Shown here: piece after piece, positions 1 through 8,421 of the stretch | Position numbering within the stretch: position 1 is the stretch's first letter | Layout of the letters: each line of letters begins with the position of its first letter | NCBI GenBank assembly: GCA_035454085.1 | Contig: DAOTEJ010000049.1 | Coordinates: forward strand, 1-19,778 | Direction of reading: 5' to 3' | DNA length: 19,778 nt | Source of the DNA: DAOTEJ01 sp035454085 | GTDB taxonomy: Bacteria > Pseudomonadota > Gammaproteobacteria > Burkholderiales > Burkholderiaceae_F | The notes under the pieces: model-generated | The model's input: the letters and a program-made list of their open reading frames with translations, nothing else | The model's database searches: none | What the model was told of the DNA's origin: nothing | Position numbers and translations under genes: made by a program

Positions 1-65
1 CAATGGCCGCCTCGAGCGTGATGGTGGTGAGCAACTCGCTGTTGCTGGCGCGGCGCGCCCGTTGA
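1..65 (+). CDS. C-terminal tail of a heavy-metal-translocating P-type ATPase (partial)
   Basis: Only the last 20 codons are present, read in the frame starting at base 3 and ending at TGA 63-65. The peptide contains MAASSVMVVSNSLLLARRAR, which resembles the final transmembrane helix and arginine-rich tail of copper/heavy-metal P1B ATPases (family pattern: A-M-A-x-S-S-V-x-V-V-x-N-A-L-R-L). These pumps export Cu(I), Ag(I) or other metals across the inner membrane using ATP. No catalytic motif (DKTGT, CPC) can be seen because the gene begins outside the window. The identification rests on a short but characteristic segment. The metal and exact subfamily cannot be judged. Confidence 0.6.
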   Translation, partial: MAASSVMVVSNSLLLARRAR

Positions 66-147
66 GTGTTGTGAGACCTGGCAGGTTGCCGCAGCACCGA
101 GCTCGACCGAAACTCTCGGCAGCGAACACCGCCGGCCGACAGCCACG

Positions 148-636
148 ATGACGCTCACTACCTATGGCAAGAACATGCGCGCGCTCTCGATGTACGGCAA
201 GGGGCGAGCTTTCCTGCTTGCTGCTGCCCTCTTGAACGGGTCAATGGAGAAGAGGGGCCACAGGAGCGAAGCAACCGAGTATGTGGTGCTTCACTTGCTA
301 TGCCAGGGGATCGAGACCGCTCTCAAGGGGTTGCTTCTGCTGCATGACTTCGATCACTGGAACGGCAGGCAAAAGAAGACCCTCGGGCACAGATTGCTTC
401 GAGTCAGCGAAGAAGCACTCGCTGCCTTTCGACAACGACCGCTGCGGGGCAAGGTGAGAGTGGAGCTTGCACACCTCGATGCTCTCTATCGACTTCATCG
501 GCTGCGATATGCGAGCGTTCAAGACGAGGTTGTGGCCCCTACGACCATCGCTACCGAGAGAACCTGGCTTCGAGTCCGGGCAATGCTGCGGCTCGCAGAG
601 CGCGAAATGAAGAAAGTCGGACTTCTTCCTGAGTAG
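148..636 (+). CDS. Small HEPN-like hypothetical protein, AT-richer than its surroundings
   Basis: A 162-residue, mostly helical, basic protein with no signal peptide or membrane segment. Residues about 45-85 follow the HEPN-like pattern 'E-x-A-L-K-x-L-L-L-L-H ... L-G-H-R-L-L-x-L', and LYRLHRLRY near residues 113-121 sits where HEPN proteins often carry a conserved R/Y/H segment. HEPN proteins are often RNases or nucleotide-binding partners in toxin-antitoxin and defence systems; here this is inference from pattern only, and the RX4-6H catalytic motif is not clearly present. ATG 148 has no obvious Shine-Dalgarno; ATG 175 is an alternative start. No nucleotidyltransferase or antitoxin gene is adjacent: upstream is the P-type ATPase end and downstream a convergent acetyltransferase. 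GC is about 58% over bases 181-360 (105 of 180 counted), far below neighbouring genes, which suggests acquisition by transfer. Confidence 0.6.
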   Translation: MTLTTYGKNMRALSMYGKGRAFLLAAALLNGSMEKRGHRSEATEYVVLHLLCQGIETALKGLLLLHDFDHWNGRQKKTLGHRLLRVSEEALAAFRQRPLRGKVRVELAHLDALYRLHRLRYASVQDEVVAPTTIATERTWLRVRAMLRLAEREMKKVGLLPE

Positions 637-645
637 CTGAATCCC

Positions 646-661
646 AGCGGCCCACGCCGCT
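646..661 (+). terminator. Short perfect hairpin after the HEPN-like gene
   Basis: AGCGGC, loop CCAC, GCCGCT form a perfect six-base-pair stem about ten bases after the stop at 636 and between convergent genes. No T-tract follows, so intrinsic termination is uncertain. Confidence 0.3.
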
Positions 662-732
662 ACAAGTGCCGCACCGGCTAGTGCCCGTCGATCCATGTAT
701 CGCTTTCCCAGCGAACGCGCTCCAGACCTCCG

Positions 733-1302
733 CTAGGCGAGCCGCGCGTAGATGCAGGTGTTGCGCAACGAGCCGTCGGGCGCGCGACGCTCGTGGCGCA
801 GCACGCCTTCGAGCTCGAAGCCGCAGCGCTCGGCCACGCGTCGCGAAGCGAGGTTGGCCTCGTCGGTGACGATCTCGACGCGCACCGCGCGCAGATTCTC
901 GTGCGCGTAGCGCGCCACGGCCGCGACGGCCTCGCTCACGTAGCCCCGCCCGGCGCGCGTGGTGCGGCACCAGTAGCCGATCTCGGTGCGCGGCGTCTCC
1001 CACACCGTGCGGTGCAGGCCGGTGGCGCCGACCAGGGCGCCGCTCTCGCGCTCGAACATCAGGAAGGGCAGGTCGCGCCGTGCCAGGAAGTTCGCGGCCG
1101 CGTTGCGGCACCAGGCTTCGGACGCCTCGGGCGACGGCTCGGCCGCCACCCAGGGCAGCGAGGCCAGGAAGCGGCGCAGCTCGGGCAAGGACTCGACGAT
1201 GGCGGCGTACAGCGCCGCCCCGTCGCCGGCACGCGGCACCCGCAGGTGCAGGCGTCGCGTGTCGATGTGCCCGGGCAGCTCGAGCAGCAGGGGGTCGAGC
1301 AT
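733..1302 (-). CDS. GNAT family N-acetyltransferase, RimJ/RimL-like
   Basis: A 189-residue acetyltransferase predicted to move an acetyl group from acetyl-CoA to an amine, cytosolic. The N-terminus has the RimJ/RimL-type opening IDTRRLHLRVPRAGD (residues 13-27). The acetyl-CoA pyrophosphate-binding loop is TRAGRGYVSEAV at about 115-126 (Q/R-x-x-G-x-G/A pattern). The C-terminal ASRRVAERCGFELEGVLRHE (152-171) is the usual 'N-x-x-S-x-R-x-x-E-K-x-G-F' helix-strand of this family. The substrate cannot be deduced; the subgroup includes ribosomal-protein N-terminal acetylases and many small-molecule acetylases. ATG 1302 is chosen because the homologous start IDTxRLxLR follows directly. The gene begins 17 bases after the PaeA-like gene on the same strand and is probably co-transcribed with it. 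A longer open frame reading upstream into paeA is only the out-of-frame shadow of that gene. Confidence 0.9.
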   Translation of the reverse strand: MLDPLLLELPGHIDTRRLHLRVPRAGDGAALYAAIVESLPELRRFLASLPWVAAEPSPEASEAWCRNAAANFLARRDLPFLMFERESGALVGATGLHRTVWETPRTEIGYWCRTTRAGRGYVSEAVAAVARYAHENLRAVRVEIVTDEANLASRRVAERCGFELEGVLRHERRAPDGSLRNTCIYARLA

Positions 1303-1319
1303 CGGCAGGCGGCGCCGGA

Positions 1320-2621
1320 CTAGCCCGCCACCGGCTCGGGGGGCAGGCGGGTGACCAGCACCTGGTCGATCTTGTGGTTGTCGATGTCGACCACCTCGAA
1401 CTTGTAGCCTGCCCAGCTCACGCAGTCGGTGCGCTTGGGGATCTTGCGCAGCCGGTACATCAGGAAGCCGCCCAGGGTCTCGTAGTTGTCCTCGTCCGGA
1501 AACTCGTCGATCTCGAGCACGCGGCGCACGTCGGTGATCGAGGTGATCCCGTCCACCAGCCAGGAGTCTGCGTCGCGCCGCACGATCTGGTCTTCCTGCG
1601 GCTGCACGAGCTCGCCCATCACCGTGCTCATCACGTCGTTGATGGTCACCAGGCCCACCACCATCGCGTACTCGTTGAGGATCAGCGCGAAGTCCTCGCG
1701 TGCACGCTTGAACGCCTCGAGCACCTCGGCCAGGCTCAGGGTGTCGGGCACGAACAGCGCCGCCTTGACCAGGCCGGGCTCGGTGAGCGCGATGCGCTTG
1801 TCCTCGAGCGCGCGCCGCAGCAGGTCCTTGGCGTCGACGTAGCCCACGACCTCGTCGACCGTGTCGCGGCACACCGGGAACTTGGTGTGCGGCTGATCGG
1901 CGATCTTGCGCTTGATGTCGGCCTCGGACTCGTCGAGCATCAGGTAGACGATGCTGTCGCGGTGGGTCATGGAACTGGGCACGGTGCGGCTCTCGAGCTC
2001 GAACACGTTCTCGATCACCGCCTGCTCCTGCTTGTGCAGCACGCCCGCCTGGGTGCCGGCGTCGACCATGGCGCTGATGTCCTCGGTGGTGATCTCCTCG
2101 TCGCGCCGCGTGGGCAGGCCGCTGGCCTTGAGGATCAGCGTCGAGAGGCTGTTGAACAGCCACACCAGCGGCAGGAAGAGCAGCACCAGCAGCCGCATCG
2201 GGGCCACGATGCGCACCGCGATCTGCTCGGGCGCGGCCAGCGCCAGCCGCTTGGGGATGAGGTCGGCGAAGAGCACGAACAGCGACGTGACCAGCAGGAA
2301 CGAGGCCGCGAAGCCCAGGGTCCGCGCCAGGGCCGGCGTGGCCATCAGCGCGAACAGCTGCTCGAAGGCCGGCGAGAAGGCCGACTCGCCCACGATGCCG
2401 CCCAGGATGGCCACGGCATTGAGGCCGATCTGCACCACGGTGAAGAAGTGGCCCGGCTGATCCTGCAGCTCGAGCACGCGCTCGGCGCGGGCGTCGCCGT
2501 CCTCGGCCATCTGGCGCAGGCGCAGCTTGCGCGCCGAGGCGAGCGCGATCTCGGCCACCGAGAAGAACGCGCTCGTCATGACGAGCGCGAGGATGAGCAG
2601 CAGCTGGGTGACGAGACTCAC
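1320..2621 (-). CDS. paeA: DUF21/CBS/CorC-domain membrane protein, PaeA (YtfL)-like
   Basis: A 433-residue inner-membrane protein of the CNNM/CorC/HlyC family. It starts with GTG at 2621, followed at once by a hydrophobic segment. The DUF21 membrane domain (residues about 1-190) contains SAFFSVAEIALASARK and the strongly conserved FFTVVQIGLNAVAILGGIVG, the same pattern I recall for E. coli YtfL. Two CBS domains follow (about 205-335: VPSSMTHRDSIVYL, then a segment ending GLVTINDVMSTVMGEL), then a CorC_HlyC domain (about 345-430). E. coli YtfL was renamed PaeA for its role in putrescine/cadaverine export; other members handle magnesium or other cations. Assignment as a polyamine exporter is therefore inference from family. 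Length is close to the usual 440 or so. The acetyltransferase gene follows after 17 bases. Confidence 0.85.
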   Translation of the reverse strand: MSLVTQLLLILALVMTSAFFSVAEIALASARKLRLRQMAEDGDARAERVLELQDQPGHFFTVVQIGLNAVAILGGIVGESAFSPAFEQLFALMATPALARTLGFAASFLLVTSLFVLFADLIPKRLALAAPEQIAVRIVAPMRLLVLLFLPLVWLFNSLSTLILKASGLPTRRDEEITTEDISAMVDAGTQAGVLHKQEQAVIENVFELESRTVPSSMTHRDSIVYLMLDESEADIKRKIADQPHTKFPVCRDTVDEVVGYVDAKDLLRRALEDKRIALTEPGLVKAALFVPDTLSLAEVLEAFKRAREDFALILNEYAMVVGLVTINDVMSTVMGELVQPQEDQIVRRDADSWLVDGITSITDVRRVLEIDEFPDEDNYETLGGFLMYRLRKIPKRTDCVSWAGYKFEVVDIDNHKIDQVLVTRLPPEPVAG

Positions 2622-2664
2622 GGGATGCGGGCAGTGCGAGGGTCAGGCGCGGCGCGGGCGCGAC

Positions 2665-2697
2665 GCGGGAACGGGCCTGATCATAGGCCCGCCCCGC
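2665..2697 (-). terminator. Hairpin between the glutamate dehydrogenase and paeA-like genes
   Basis: CGGGCCT (2672-2678), loop GATCAT, AGGCCCG (2685-2691) form a perfect seven-base-pair stem. GCGGG and CCCGC on either side extend it with small internal loops. It lies 13 bases beyond the glutamate dehydrogenase stop, so it could end that transcript, though no clear T-tract follows. Read on the minus strand, the loop region also contains TATGAT, a good -10 box about 59 bases upstream of the paeA-like GTG, but no matching -35 was found. Confidence 0.45.
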
Positions 2698-2709
2698 GCG
2701 CGGCGCGCG

Positions 2710-5700
2710 TCACGCCAGGTTGCGCAGCTCGCGCAAGGCCACCGAGATCATCGCCAGGTCGGCGCTCTTGGCCTCGGCCAGTTCCTCCAGCACGCGGCGG
2801 GCGCGCGACCACGCCGCCTCGTGCGCCTTCTCCCACGCCGCCAGCGCGCCGGCCGCGTCGCCACCCAGGGGCACGGCCTGCGCGGTGAGCGCGCGCGTCA
2901 CCGCCGCCAGCTCGTCGGCCGCGGCGCTGCGTGCCATCGCCTGCCAGTGCCCGTCCGAGGGCAGGGCGCTGACCAGCGCGCGCAGCTTGGCCAGTCCCAG
3001 CCGCGCATCGAGCGCCGCGTGAGTCCCGGCCACCATGTCCACCGGCCGGGCGCTCGCAGCCGCGATCTCGGCAATGTCGAGCGCGGCGTAGGCCGACTCG
3101 GCAGCCGCCACGCGCCGCGCCAGATCGCGGGGCACCCCCTGCTGCTCCCAGCGCTCGGCCTGCGGGCTCGCGCCGGCCTGGCCCAGCAAGGACTCGGCCG
3201 CGGGCCGGAACGCCGCCACCGTCTGGGGGATCGGCGCCGCCAGCCGCGCGCTGCGCAGGAACCAGGCCGTGGCACGCAGCGTGAGGCGGCCCAGCTCCAC
3301 GAGCATCGCGGCCTGCACCGCGTCGGGCACGCGGTTGTCGAGTGCCTCGATCGCCTCCCAGGCCGGCACGAAGCCGAAGACCTCGCGCGTGAGCAGGTAG
3401 GCGCGCACCACCTGCGCCGCGGTCGCGCCGGTGCTCTCGGTCAGACCGTGCACGAAGCCCGGGCCCACGCGATTGATCATGCTGTTGAGCACGTGGGTGA
3501 CGACGATCTCGCGCCGCAGCGGGTGGCTCGCCATGCGCGCCGCCTGGGTGGCGCGCAGCGGTGCCGGGAAGTAGCGCTCGAGCGCGGTGGCCACCCACGG
3601 ATCCTCGGGCAGGTCCGAGGCCAGCAGCTCGCCGCGCAGCCAGATCTTGGCGTAGGCGAGCAGCACGGCGCGCTCGGGGCTGGTGAACCCGAGGCCCGCG
3701 GCACGTCGCTCGGCGAGTTCCTCGTCGCTGGGCAGGGCCTCGATGGCGCGGTTGAGCCGGCCCTGGCGCTCGAGGAAGCGCAGGAAGCGCGCCTGCCCCT
3801 CGAGCATGCGCGGCGCGACGCGTCCGCCGACCGACAGCACCTGGGTCTGGAAGATGTTGTCGCGCAAGACCAGGGCCGCCACCTCGTCGGTCATGCCGGC
3901 CAGCACCTGGTTGCGCTGCGCCTCGTCCATCTCGCCCGCGGCCACCGCCTGGCCGAGCAGGATCTTGATGTTGACCTCGTGGTCGCTGGTGTCCACGCCG
4001 GCGGAATTGTCGATCGCATCGGTGTTGACGCGCCCGCCCGCCAGCGCGAACTCGATGCGCCCGCGTTGCGTGAAGCCCAGGTTGCCGCCTTCGCCCACCA
4101 CCTTGCAGCGCAGCTCGCCGCCGTTGACGCGCAGCGCGTCGTTGGCGCGGTCACCGACCTCGGCGTGGGTCTCGCTGCTGGCCTTGACGTAGGTGCCGAT
4201 GCCGCCGTTGTAGAGCAGGTCCACCGGCGCCTTGAGGATCGCCGAGATGAGCTCGGTGGGCGCGAGCCGCCCGGGCTCGATGCCCAGCACCGCGGCGACC
4301 TGGGGCGACACCGGGATGCTCTTCTCGGAGCGCGCCCAGATCCCGCCACCCTCGGAGATGAGCTTGGCGTCGTAGTCGGCCCACGAGGAGCGCGGCAGAG
4401 CGAACAGGCGCTCGCGCTCGGCAAAGCTCGCGGCCGCGTCGGGCGCGGGGTCGAGGAAGATGTGGCGGTGGTCGAAGGCCGCGATCAGGCGGGTGTGGCG
4501 CGACAGCAGCATGCCGTTGCCGAACACGTCGCCGCTCATGTCGCCGATGCCCGCCACGCTGAAGGGCTCGGACTGGATGTCGCGCCCCAGTTCGCGGAAG
4601 TGGCGCTTCACCGCCTCCCACGCGCCGCGCGCGGTGATGCCCATCTTCTTGTGGTCGTAGCCGGCGCTGCCCCCCGAGGCGAAGGCGTCGTCGAGCCAGT
4701 AGCCGTACTCGCGGCTCACGGCATTGGCGTAGTCCGAGAAGGTGGCCGTGCCCTTGTCGGCGGCGACCACCAGGTAGGGATCGTCGCCGTCGTGCCGCAC
4801 CACGCGCTCGGGCGCGACCACCTTGCCGGCGACCAGGTTGTCGGTCAGGTCGAGCAGCCCGCGCAGGTAGTCCTGGTAGCAGGCCACGCCTTCCTTCATG
4901 AAGGCCTCGCGATCGGTGGCCGGGGGCGCCTTCTTGAGCACGAAGCCGCCCTTGGAGCCGACCGGCACGATCACCGTGTTCTTCACCATCTGTGCCTTGA
5001 CCAGCCCCAGCACCTCGGTGCGGAAGTCCTCGGGCCGGTCGGACCAGCGCAGTCCGCCGCGGGCGACCTTGCCGCCCCGCAGATGGATGCCCTCGAAGCG
5101 CGGCGAGCTCACGAAGACCTCGACCCACGGCCGCGGCTCGGGCAGGCCCGGCACCTTGGCCGAGTCGAACTTGAACGACAGGTGCGAGCGGCCCCGGAAG
5201 GCGTTGGTGCGCAGCGTCGCCTGCACCAGCGCCAGCAGTTGCCGCAGGACGCGATCCTCGTTGAGGTTCGCGACCTTCTCGAGCGCCTGCTCGATCGCCC
5301 TGACCTGGGTGGCCGCGGCGCCGGCGTCGTGCGCCTCGGGCTCGAAGCGCAGGCGGAACAGGTGCGCGAGCTGGCGCGCCACCGCCGGGTGCGCGGCCAG
5401 CGTCGCCTCGATGAAGCTCTGGCTGAGGTCGAAGCGCGCCTGCCTCATGTACTTCGCGTAGGCGCGCAGCCAGCCGATCTCCTGCGCGCCCAGGCCCGCG
5501 CCCAGCACCAGGCGATTGAATCCGTCGACCTCGGCCTCGCCGCGCATCATCTGCGCGTAGACCTGCTCGAACAGCGGCGCCACCGCCTCGACGTCGATCA
5601 GGTCCGAGCCCGTCTGCAGCAGGAAGTCGTGGATCCACACCACTTCGCCGTCGGCCTCGAGCCGGTAGGCGTGCTCCTCGAGCACGCGAACGCCCATCTT

Positions 5701-7446
5701 CTCGAGCATCGGCAGCGAGTCCGACAGGGCCACGGGCTGGGCCGCGTGAAAGATCTTGAAGCCGATCGCGCCGGGACGGCGCTGCAGCGGCCGGTACAGC
5801 GCCAGCGCGAGGCCGCCGCCGACGGCGAGAGTCTCGATCTTGCGCAGGTCGGCCAGCGCCACGCTCACCGGCTCCTGGTCGCGGTAGGCGGCCGGGAAGG
5901 CCGCGCCCCAGCGACGCAGCAGCGCCACGGCGCGTGCCTCGCCCTCGCGGTCCACGAGTTCGTCGCGCAGGCGGTCGATCCAGCGGCTCGCGGCTTCGGC
6001 GAGCTGCCCTTCGAGCGCCGCCAGGTTGACCTCGGGCACGCGCTCGGCGTCGGTGCGCACCAGCACGTGGATGCGCGCCAGCGGCGCGTCGGTGAGATAG
6101 ACGTCGAAGTCCGCGGCGCTGCCCTCGTAGGCCGCCGCCAGGATCTTCTGGAACTTGACCCGCAGCTCGGTGTCGTAGGCGTCGCGCGGCACGTAGATCA
6201 GGCACGAGGCGAAGCGGTCGAAGGGGTCGCGACGCACGAACAGCCGCAGCCTCTGCCGCTCGCCCAGCGACAGGATGCCCATGGTCGTGTCGTAGAGGGC
6301 GTCCTCCTCGATCTGGAACAGCTCGTCGCGCGGGTAGGTCTCGAGGATGTGCGCCGCGGCCTTGGCGAGGTGGCTGCCGGGAGCGAGCCCCGCGCGCTCG
6401 AGCACCGCCGCGACCTTGCCGCGCACCAGGGGGATCTCGGCGGCGCGCTCGCTGTAGGCGCTGGAGGTGAACAGGCCCAGGAAGCGGTGCTCGCCCGCCA
6501 CCCGGCCCGCGGCGTCGAAGCGCTTGATGCCGATGTAGTCCACGTAGCCCGGCCGGTGCACGGTGGCGCGCGCGTTGGCCTTGCTGATCACCAGCGGCTC
6601 GGCCGAGTGCGCCATGGCATGCGCCTGGCGCGGCAGCGCGGTGGCCGGCGCGGTCTCGGCGGTGACCCGCAGCACGCCCAGGTCGGAGCCGGGGTCGAGG
6701 TGCAGCCAGTCGCGCCCGCCCTCCTCGACGAGGCGGTGACGGCGGTAGCCGAGCAGCACGAAGTGGTTGTCCGACAGCCAGCGCAGGAAGGCGAGCGCCT
6801 CGTCGCGCGCGGCTCCCGCAGGGGCGCCGGCTTCGAGTTCGGCGGCGGCCTCGGTCAGGCGGGCGCGCATCGCCGGCCAGTCGTTCACCGCGGCGCGCAC
6901 GTCGCGCAGCGCCTTCGTGAGGCCGGAGGCCAGCGCCTCGCGCGCCGCCGGATCGAGCACCCGATCGACCTCGATGTGCATCACCGACTCGTGCGCGCCG
7001 CCCGATTCGCCGCGCGGCGCCAGGGCCGCGAGCGCGCCGCGAGCGTCGCGCTTGACGTCGAACAGAGGGTGCAGGATGAGGTGCAGCCTCAGGCCCTGGC
7101 GGTTGATCTCCATGATCACCGAGTCGACCAGGAAGGGCATGTCGTCGTTGACGATCTCGACGACGGTATGGCGCGACTGCCAGCCGTGCTCGGCGACGGA
7201 AGGGTTGAACACGCGCAGCTTGGGCGCGCCGGGGACGCGCTCGCCGGCAAAGTCCAGCGCCGACAGCGCCGCGCCGCCGAGTTCGTCGACGCCCCGCGCG
7301 GCCAGATCCTCGGGGTCGGCGCGCCGCAGGAATTCGCGCACGAAGAGCGCGACGCGTTCGTGTTCGGCAGCGGGGCGGCGCGACTGCGACTGCGCCACCA
7401 CGGCCTCGATCCGCTCTGCCTTGTGGGCCTGCGCGGCTGCATCCAT
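2710..7446 (-). CDS. gdhB: NAD-specific glutamate dehydrogenase, large (about 180 kDa) type
   Basis: A 1578-residue cytosolic enzyme that oxidatively deaminates L-glutamate to 2-oxoglutarate and ammonia with NAD+, the catabolic direction. The length matches the proteobacterial GDH_NAD_Bac family (about 1600). The N-terminal third holds the regulatory ACT-like region, including NDDMPFLVDSVIMEINRQGL (about 102-121). The catalytic core carries VARGGLRWSDRPEDFRTEVL near residue 790 and KNTVIVPVGSKGGF near 820, with the substrate-binding lysines. The nucleotide-binding part carries GGIGTYVK near 1080, VVGEGGNLGFTQRGRIEFA near 1115 and NSAGVDTSDHEVNIK near 1150. The C-terminal helical region is complete. 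AGGAG at 7453-7457, six bases before the ATG, supports the start. Enzymes of this class in Pseudomonas and Caulobacter are allosterically controlled by amino acids. The symbol follows P. aeruginosa usage. Confidence 0.96.
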   Translation of the reverse strand: MDAAAQAHKAERIEAVVAQSQSRRPAAEHERVALFVREFLRRADPEDLAARGVDELGGAALSALDFAGERVPGAPKLRVFNPSVAEHGWQSRHTVVEIVNDDMPFLVDSVIMEINRQGLRLHLILHPLFDVKRDARGALAALAPRGESGGAHESVMHIEVDRVLDPAAREALASGLTKALRDVRAAVNDWPAMRARLTEAAAELEAGAPAGAARDEALAFLRWLSDNHFVLLGYRRHRLVEEGGRDWLHLDPGSDLGVLRVTAETAPATALPRQAHAMAHSAEPLVISKANARATVHRPGYVDYIGIKRFDAAGRVAGEHRFLGLFTSSAYSERAAEIPLVRGKVAAVLERAGLAPGSHLAKAAAHILETYPRDELFQIEEDALYDTTMGILSLGERQRLRLFVRRDPFDRFASCLIYVPRDAYDTELRVKFQKILAAAYEGSAADFDVYLTDAPLARIHVLVRTDAERVPEVNLAALEGQLAEAASRWIDRLRDELVDREGEARAVALLRRWGAAFPAAYRDQEPVSVALADLRKIETLAVGGGLALALYRPLQRRPGAIGFKIFHAAQPVALSDSLPMLEKMGVRVLEEHAYRLEADGEVVWIHDFLLQTGSDLIDVEAVAPLFEQVYAQMMRGEAEVDGFNRLVLGAGLGAQEIGWLRAYAKYMRQARFDLSQSFIEATLAAHPAVARQLAHLFRLRFEPEAHDAGAAATQVRAIEQALEKVANLNEDRVLRQLLALVQATLRTNAFRGRSHLSFKFDSAKVPGLPEPRPWVEVFVSSPRFEGIHLRGGKVARGGLRWSDRPEDFRTEVLGLVKAQMVKNTVIVPVGSKGGFVLKKAPPATDREAFMKEGVACYQDYLRGLLDLTDNLVAGKVVAPERVVRHDGDDPYLVVAADKGTATFSDYANAVSREYGYWLDDAFASGGSAGYDHKKMGITARGAWEAVKRHFRELGRDIQSEPFSVAGIGDMSGDVFGNGMLLSRHTRLIAAFDHRHIFLDPAPDAAASFAERERLFALPRSSWADYDAKLISEGGGIWARSEKSIPVSPQVAAVLGIEPGRLAPTELISAILKAPVDLLYNGGIGTYVKASSETHAEVGDRANDALRVNGGELRCKVVGEGGNLGFTQRGRIEFALAGGRVNTDAIDNSAGVDTSDHEVNIKILLGQAVAAGEMDEAQRNQVLAGMTDEVAALVLRDNIFQTQVLSVGGRVAPRMLEGQARFLRFLERQGRLNRAIEALPSDEELAERRAAGLGFTSPERAVLLAYAKIWLRGELLASDLPEDPWVATALERYFPAPLRATQAARMASHPLRREIVVTHVLNSMINRVGPGFVHGLTESTGATAAQVVRAYLLTREVFGFVPAWEAIEALDNRVPDAVQAAMLVELGRLTLRATAWFLRSARLAAPIPQTVAAFRPAAESLLGQAGASPQAERWEQQGVPRDLARRVAAAESAYAALDIAEIAAASARPVDMVAGTHAALDARLGLAKLRALVSALPSDGHWQAMARSAAADELAAVTRALTAQAVPLGGDAAGALAAWEKAHEAAWSRARRVLEELAEAKSADLAMISVALRELRNLA

Positions 7447-7495
7447 GGGGTTCTCCTGGTGGGCTGCGGACGGATCGCGCCCGCGTGCGGCCCTG

Positions 7496-7501
7496 AGTAT
7501 G
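7496..7501 (-). promoter_or_regulatory. Possible -10 box of the glutamate dehydrogenase gene
   Basis: CATACT on the minus strand matches TATAAT at four of six positions and would place a transcription start about 40 bases before the ATG at 7446. No convincing -35 box was seen at the right distance, so this is tentative. Confidence 0.25.
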
Positions 7502-7525
7502 CCGGCCCGCGGGGGCTGCGCCGCG

Positions 7526-8368
7526 TCAGGCGGCGACCACGCGGCTCTTTTGCTCGCCCAGGCCGGCGATGCCCAGGCTCACCACGTCGCCCGGCACCAG
7601 CCAGCGCGGCGGCTTCATGCCCATCGCCACCCCCGGCGGGGTGCCGGTGGTGATGATGTCGCCCGGCAGCAGGCTCATGAAGCGCGAGAGGTAGCTCACC
7701 AGCTCGCGCACGCCAAAGACCATGGCGCGCGTGCTGCCCGTCTGCATGCGCTTGCCGTTGACGTCGAGCCACAGGTCGAGCGCCTGGGGGTCGGGCACCT
7801 CGTCGGCGGTGACCAGCCAGGGGCCCAGGGGTCCGAAGCTGTCGCAGCCCTTGCCCTTGTCCCACTGCGAGCCGCGCTCGAGCTGGAAGTTGCGCTCCGA
7901 CACGTCGTTGACCACGCAGTAGCCCGCCACGTGCTTGAGGGCATCGGCCTCGGGCACGTAGCGCGCCGCGCGACCGATCACCACGCCGAGCTCGACCTCC
8001 CAGTCGAGCTTGGTGGAGTGCGGCGGCTGAACGATGTCGTCGTTCGGCCCGGTGATACAACTCGTCCACTTGTTGAACACCACCGGCTCGGTGGGGATGG
8101 GCATGCCGGCCTCTTGCGCGTGATCGCGGTAGTTGAGGCCGATGCCGATGAACTTGCCGATCCCCACGAAGGGCACGCCCAGGCGCGGCTTGCTGCGCAC
8201 CAGCGGCAGCTCCTCGAGCTTGAGCTCGCGCAGGCGGCGCTGGCCCTCGCGCGAGTACACGCCGGCGTCGATGTCGCGCACCACGCCCACGAGCGAGCGG
8301 ATGCGCCCCTCGCGATCGAGCACCCCGGGCTTCTCGCGCCCAGGGGCGCCGTAGCGGACGAATTTCAT
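7526..8368 (-). CDS. Fumarylacetoacetate hydrolase family protein
   Basis: A 280-residue cytosolic enzyme of the FAH superfamily, which cleaves C-C bonds or decarboxylates 1,3-dicarbonyl-type acids with a divalent metal. Visible hallmarks are IGIGLNYRDHAQEAG (74-88), the metal ligands E124 and E126 in LDWEVELGVVIGR with D155 in VVNDVSERNFQ, KGKGCDSFGPLGPW (171-184) and the C-terminal IITTGTPPGVAMGMKPPRWL (238-257). The pattern is that of proteins often annotated as ureidoglycolate lyase or 2-hydroxyhepta-2,4-diene-1,7-dioate isomerase; the true substrate is unknown. ATG 8368 is chosen because AAGGAAA lies five bases upstream (8374-8380) and the family start M-K-F/L-x-R-Y/F-G follows; the longer open frame upstream is not expected to be translated. 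No aromatic-degradation neighbours help assign a pathway. It lies 53 bases after cbpM on the same strand. Confidence 0.93.
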   Translation of the reverse strand: MKFVRYGAPGREKPGVLDREGRIRSLVGVVRDIDAGVYSREGQRRLRELKLEELPLVRSKPRLGVPFVGIGKFIGIGLNYRDHAQEAGMPIPTEPVVFNKWTSCITGPNDDIVQPPHSTKLDWEVELGVVIGRAARYVPEADALKHVAGYCVVNDVSERNFQLERGSQWDKGKGCDSFGPLGPWLVTADEVPDPQALDLWLDVNGKRMQTGSTRAMVFGVRELVSYLSRFMSLLPGDIITTGTPPGVAMGMKPPRWLVPGDVVSLGIAGLGEQKSRVVAA

Positions 8369-8421
8369 GCGGGTTTCCTTCGGAGAGCGGGCGTGGGGCG
8401 GGGGTTTGAAGGGCGATGCGG

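Noticed and set aside
80..95. ACCTG/CAGGT inverted repeat after the P-type ATPase end as a metal-regulator operator
   Set aside because: The arms are only five bases and it does not match a known MerR/CueR-type operator layout; it could arise by chance.
148..732. Toxin-antitoxin pair around the HEPN-like gene
   Set aside because: No second small gene with convincing coding signs lies next to it on either strand; overlapping minus-strand frames are shadows.
733..2163. A 476-residue minus-strand open frame joining part of paeA to the acetyltransferase
   Set aside because: The upstream part is an out-of-frame shadow of paeA; acetyltransferase homology starts at ATG 1302.
2527..7653. Open frame of 1708 codons on the plus strand opposite the glutamate dehydrogenase gene
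   Set aside because: It is antisense to a clearly real gene. In DNA this GC-rich stops are rare in the complementary frame, and its translation is low-complexity Arg/Ala/Gly/His-rich with no recognisable domain.
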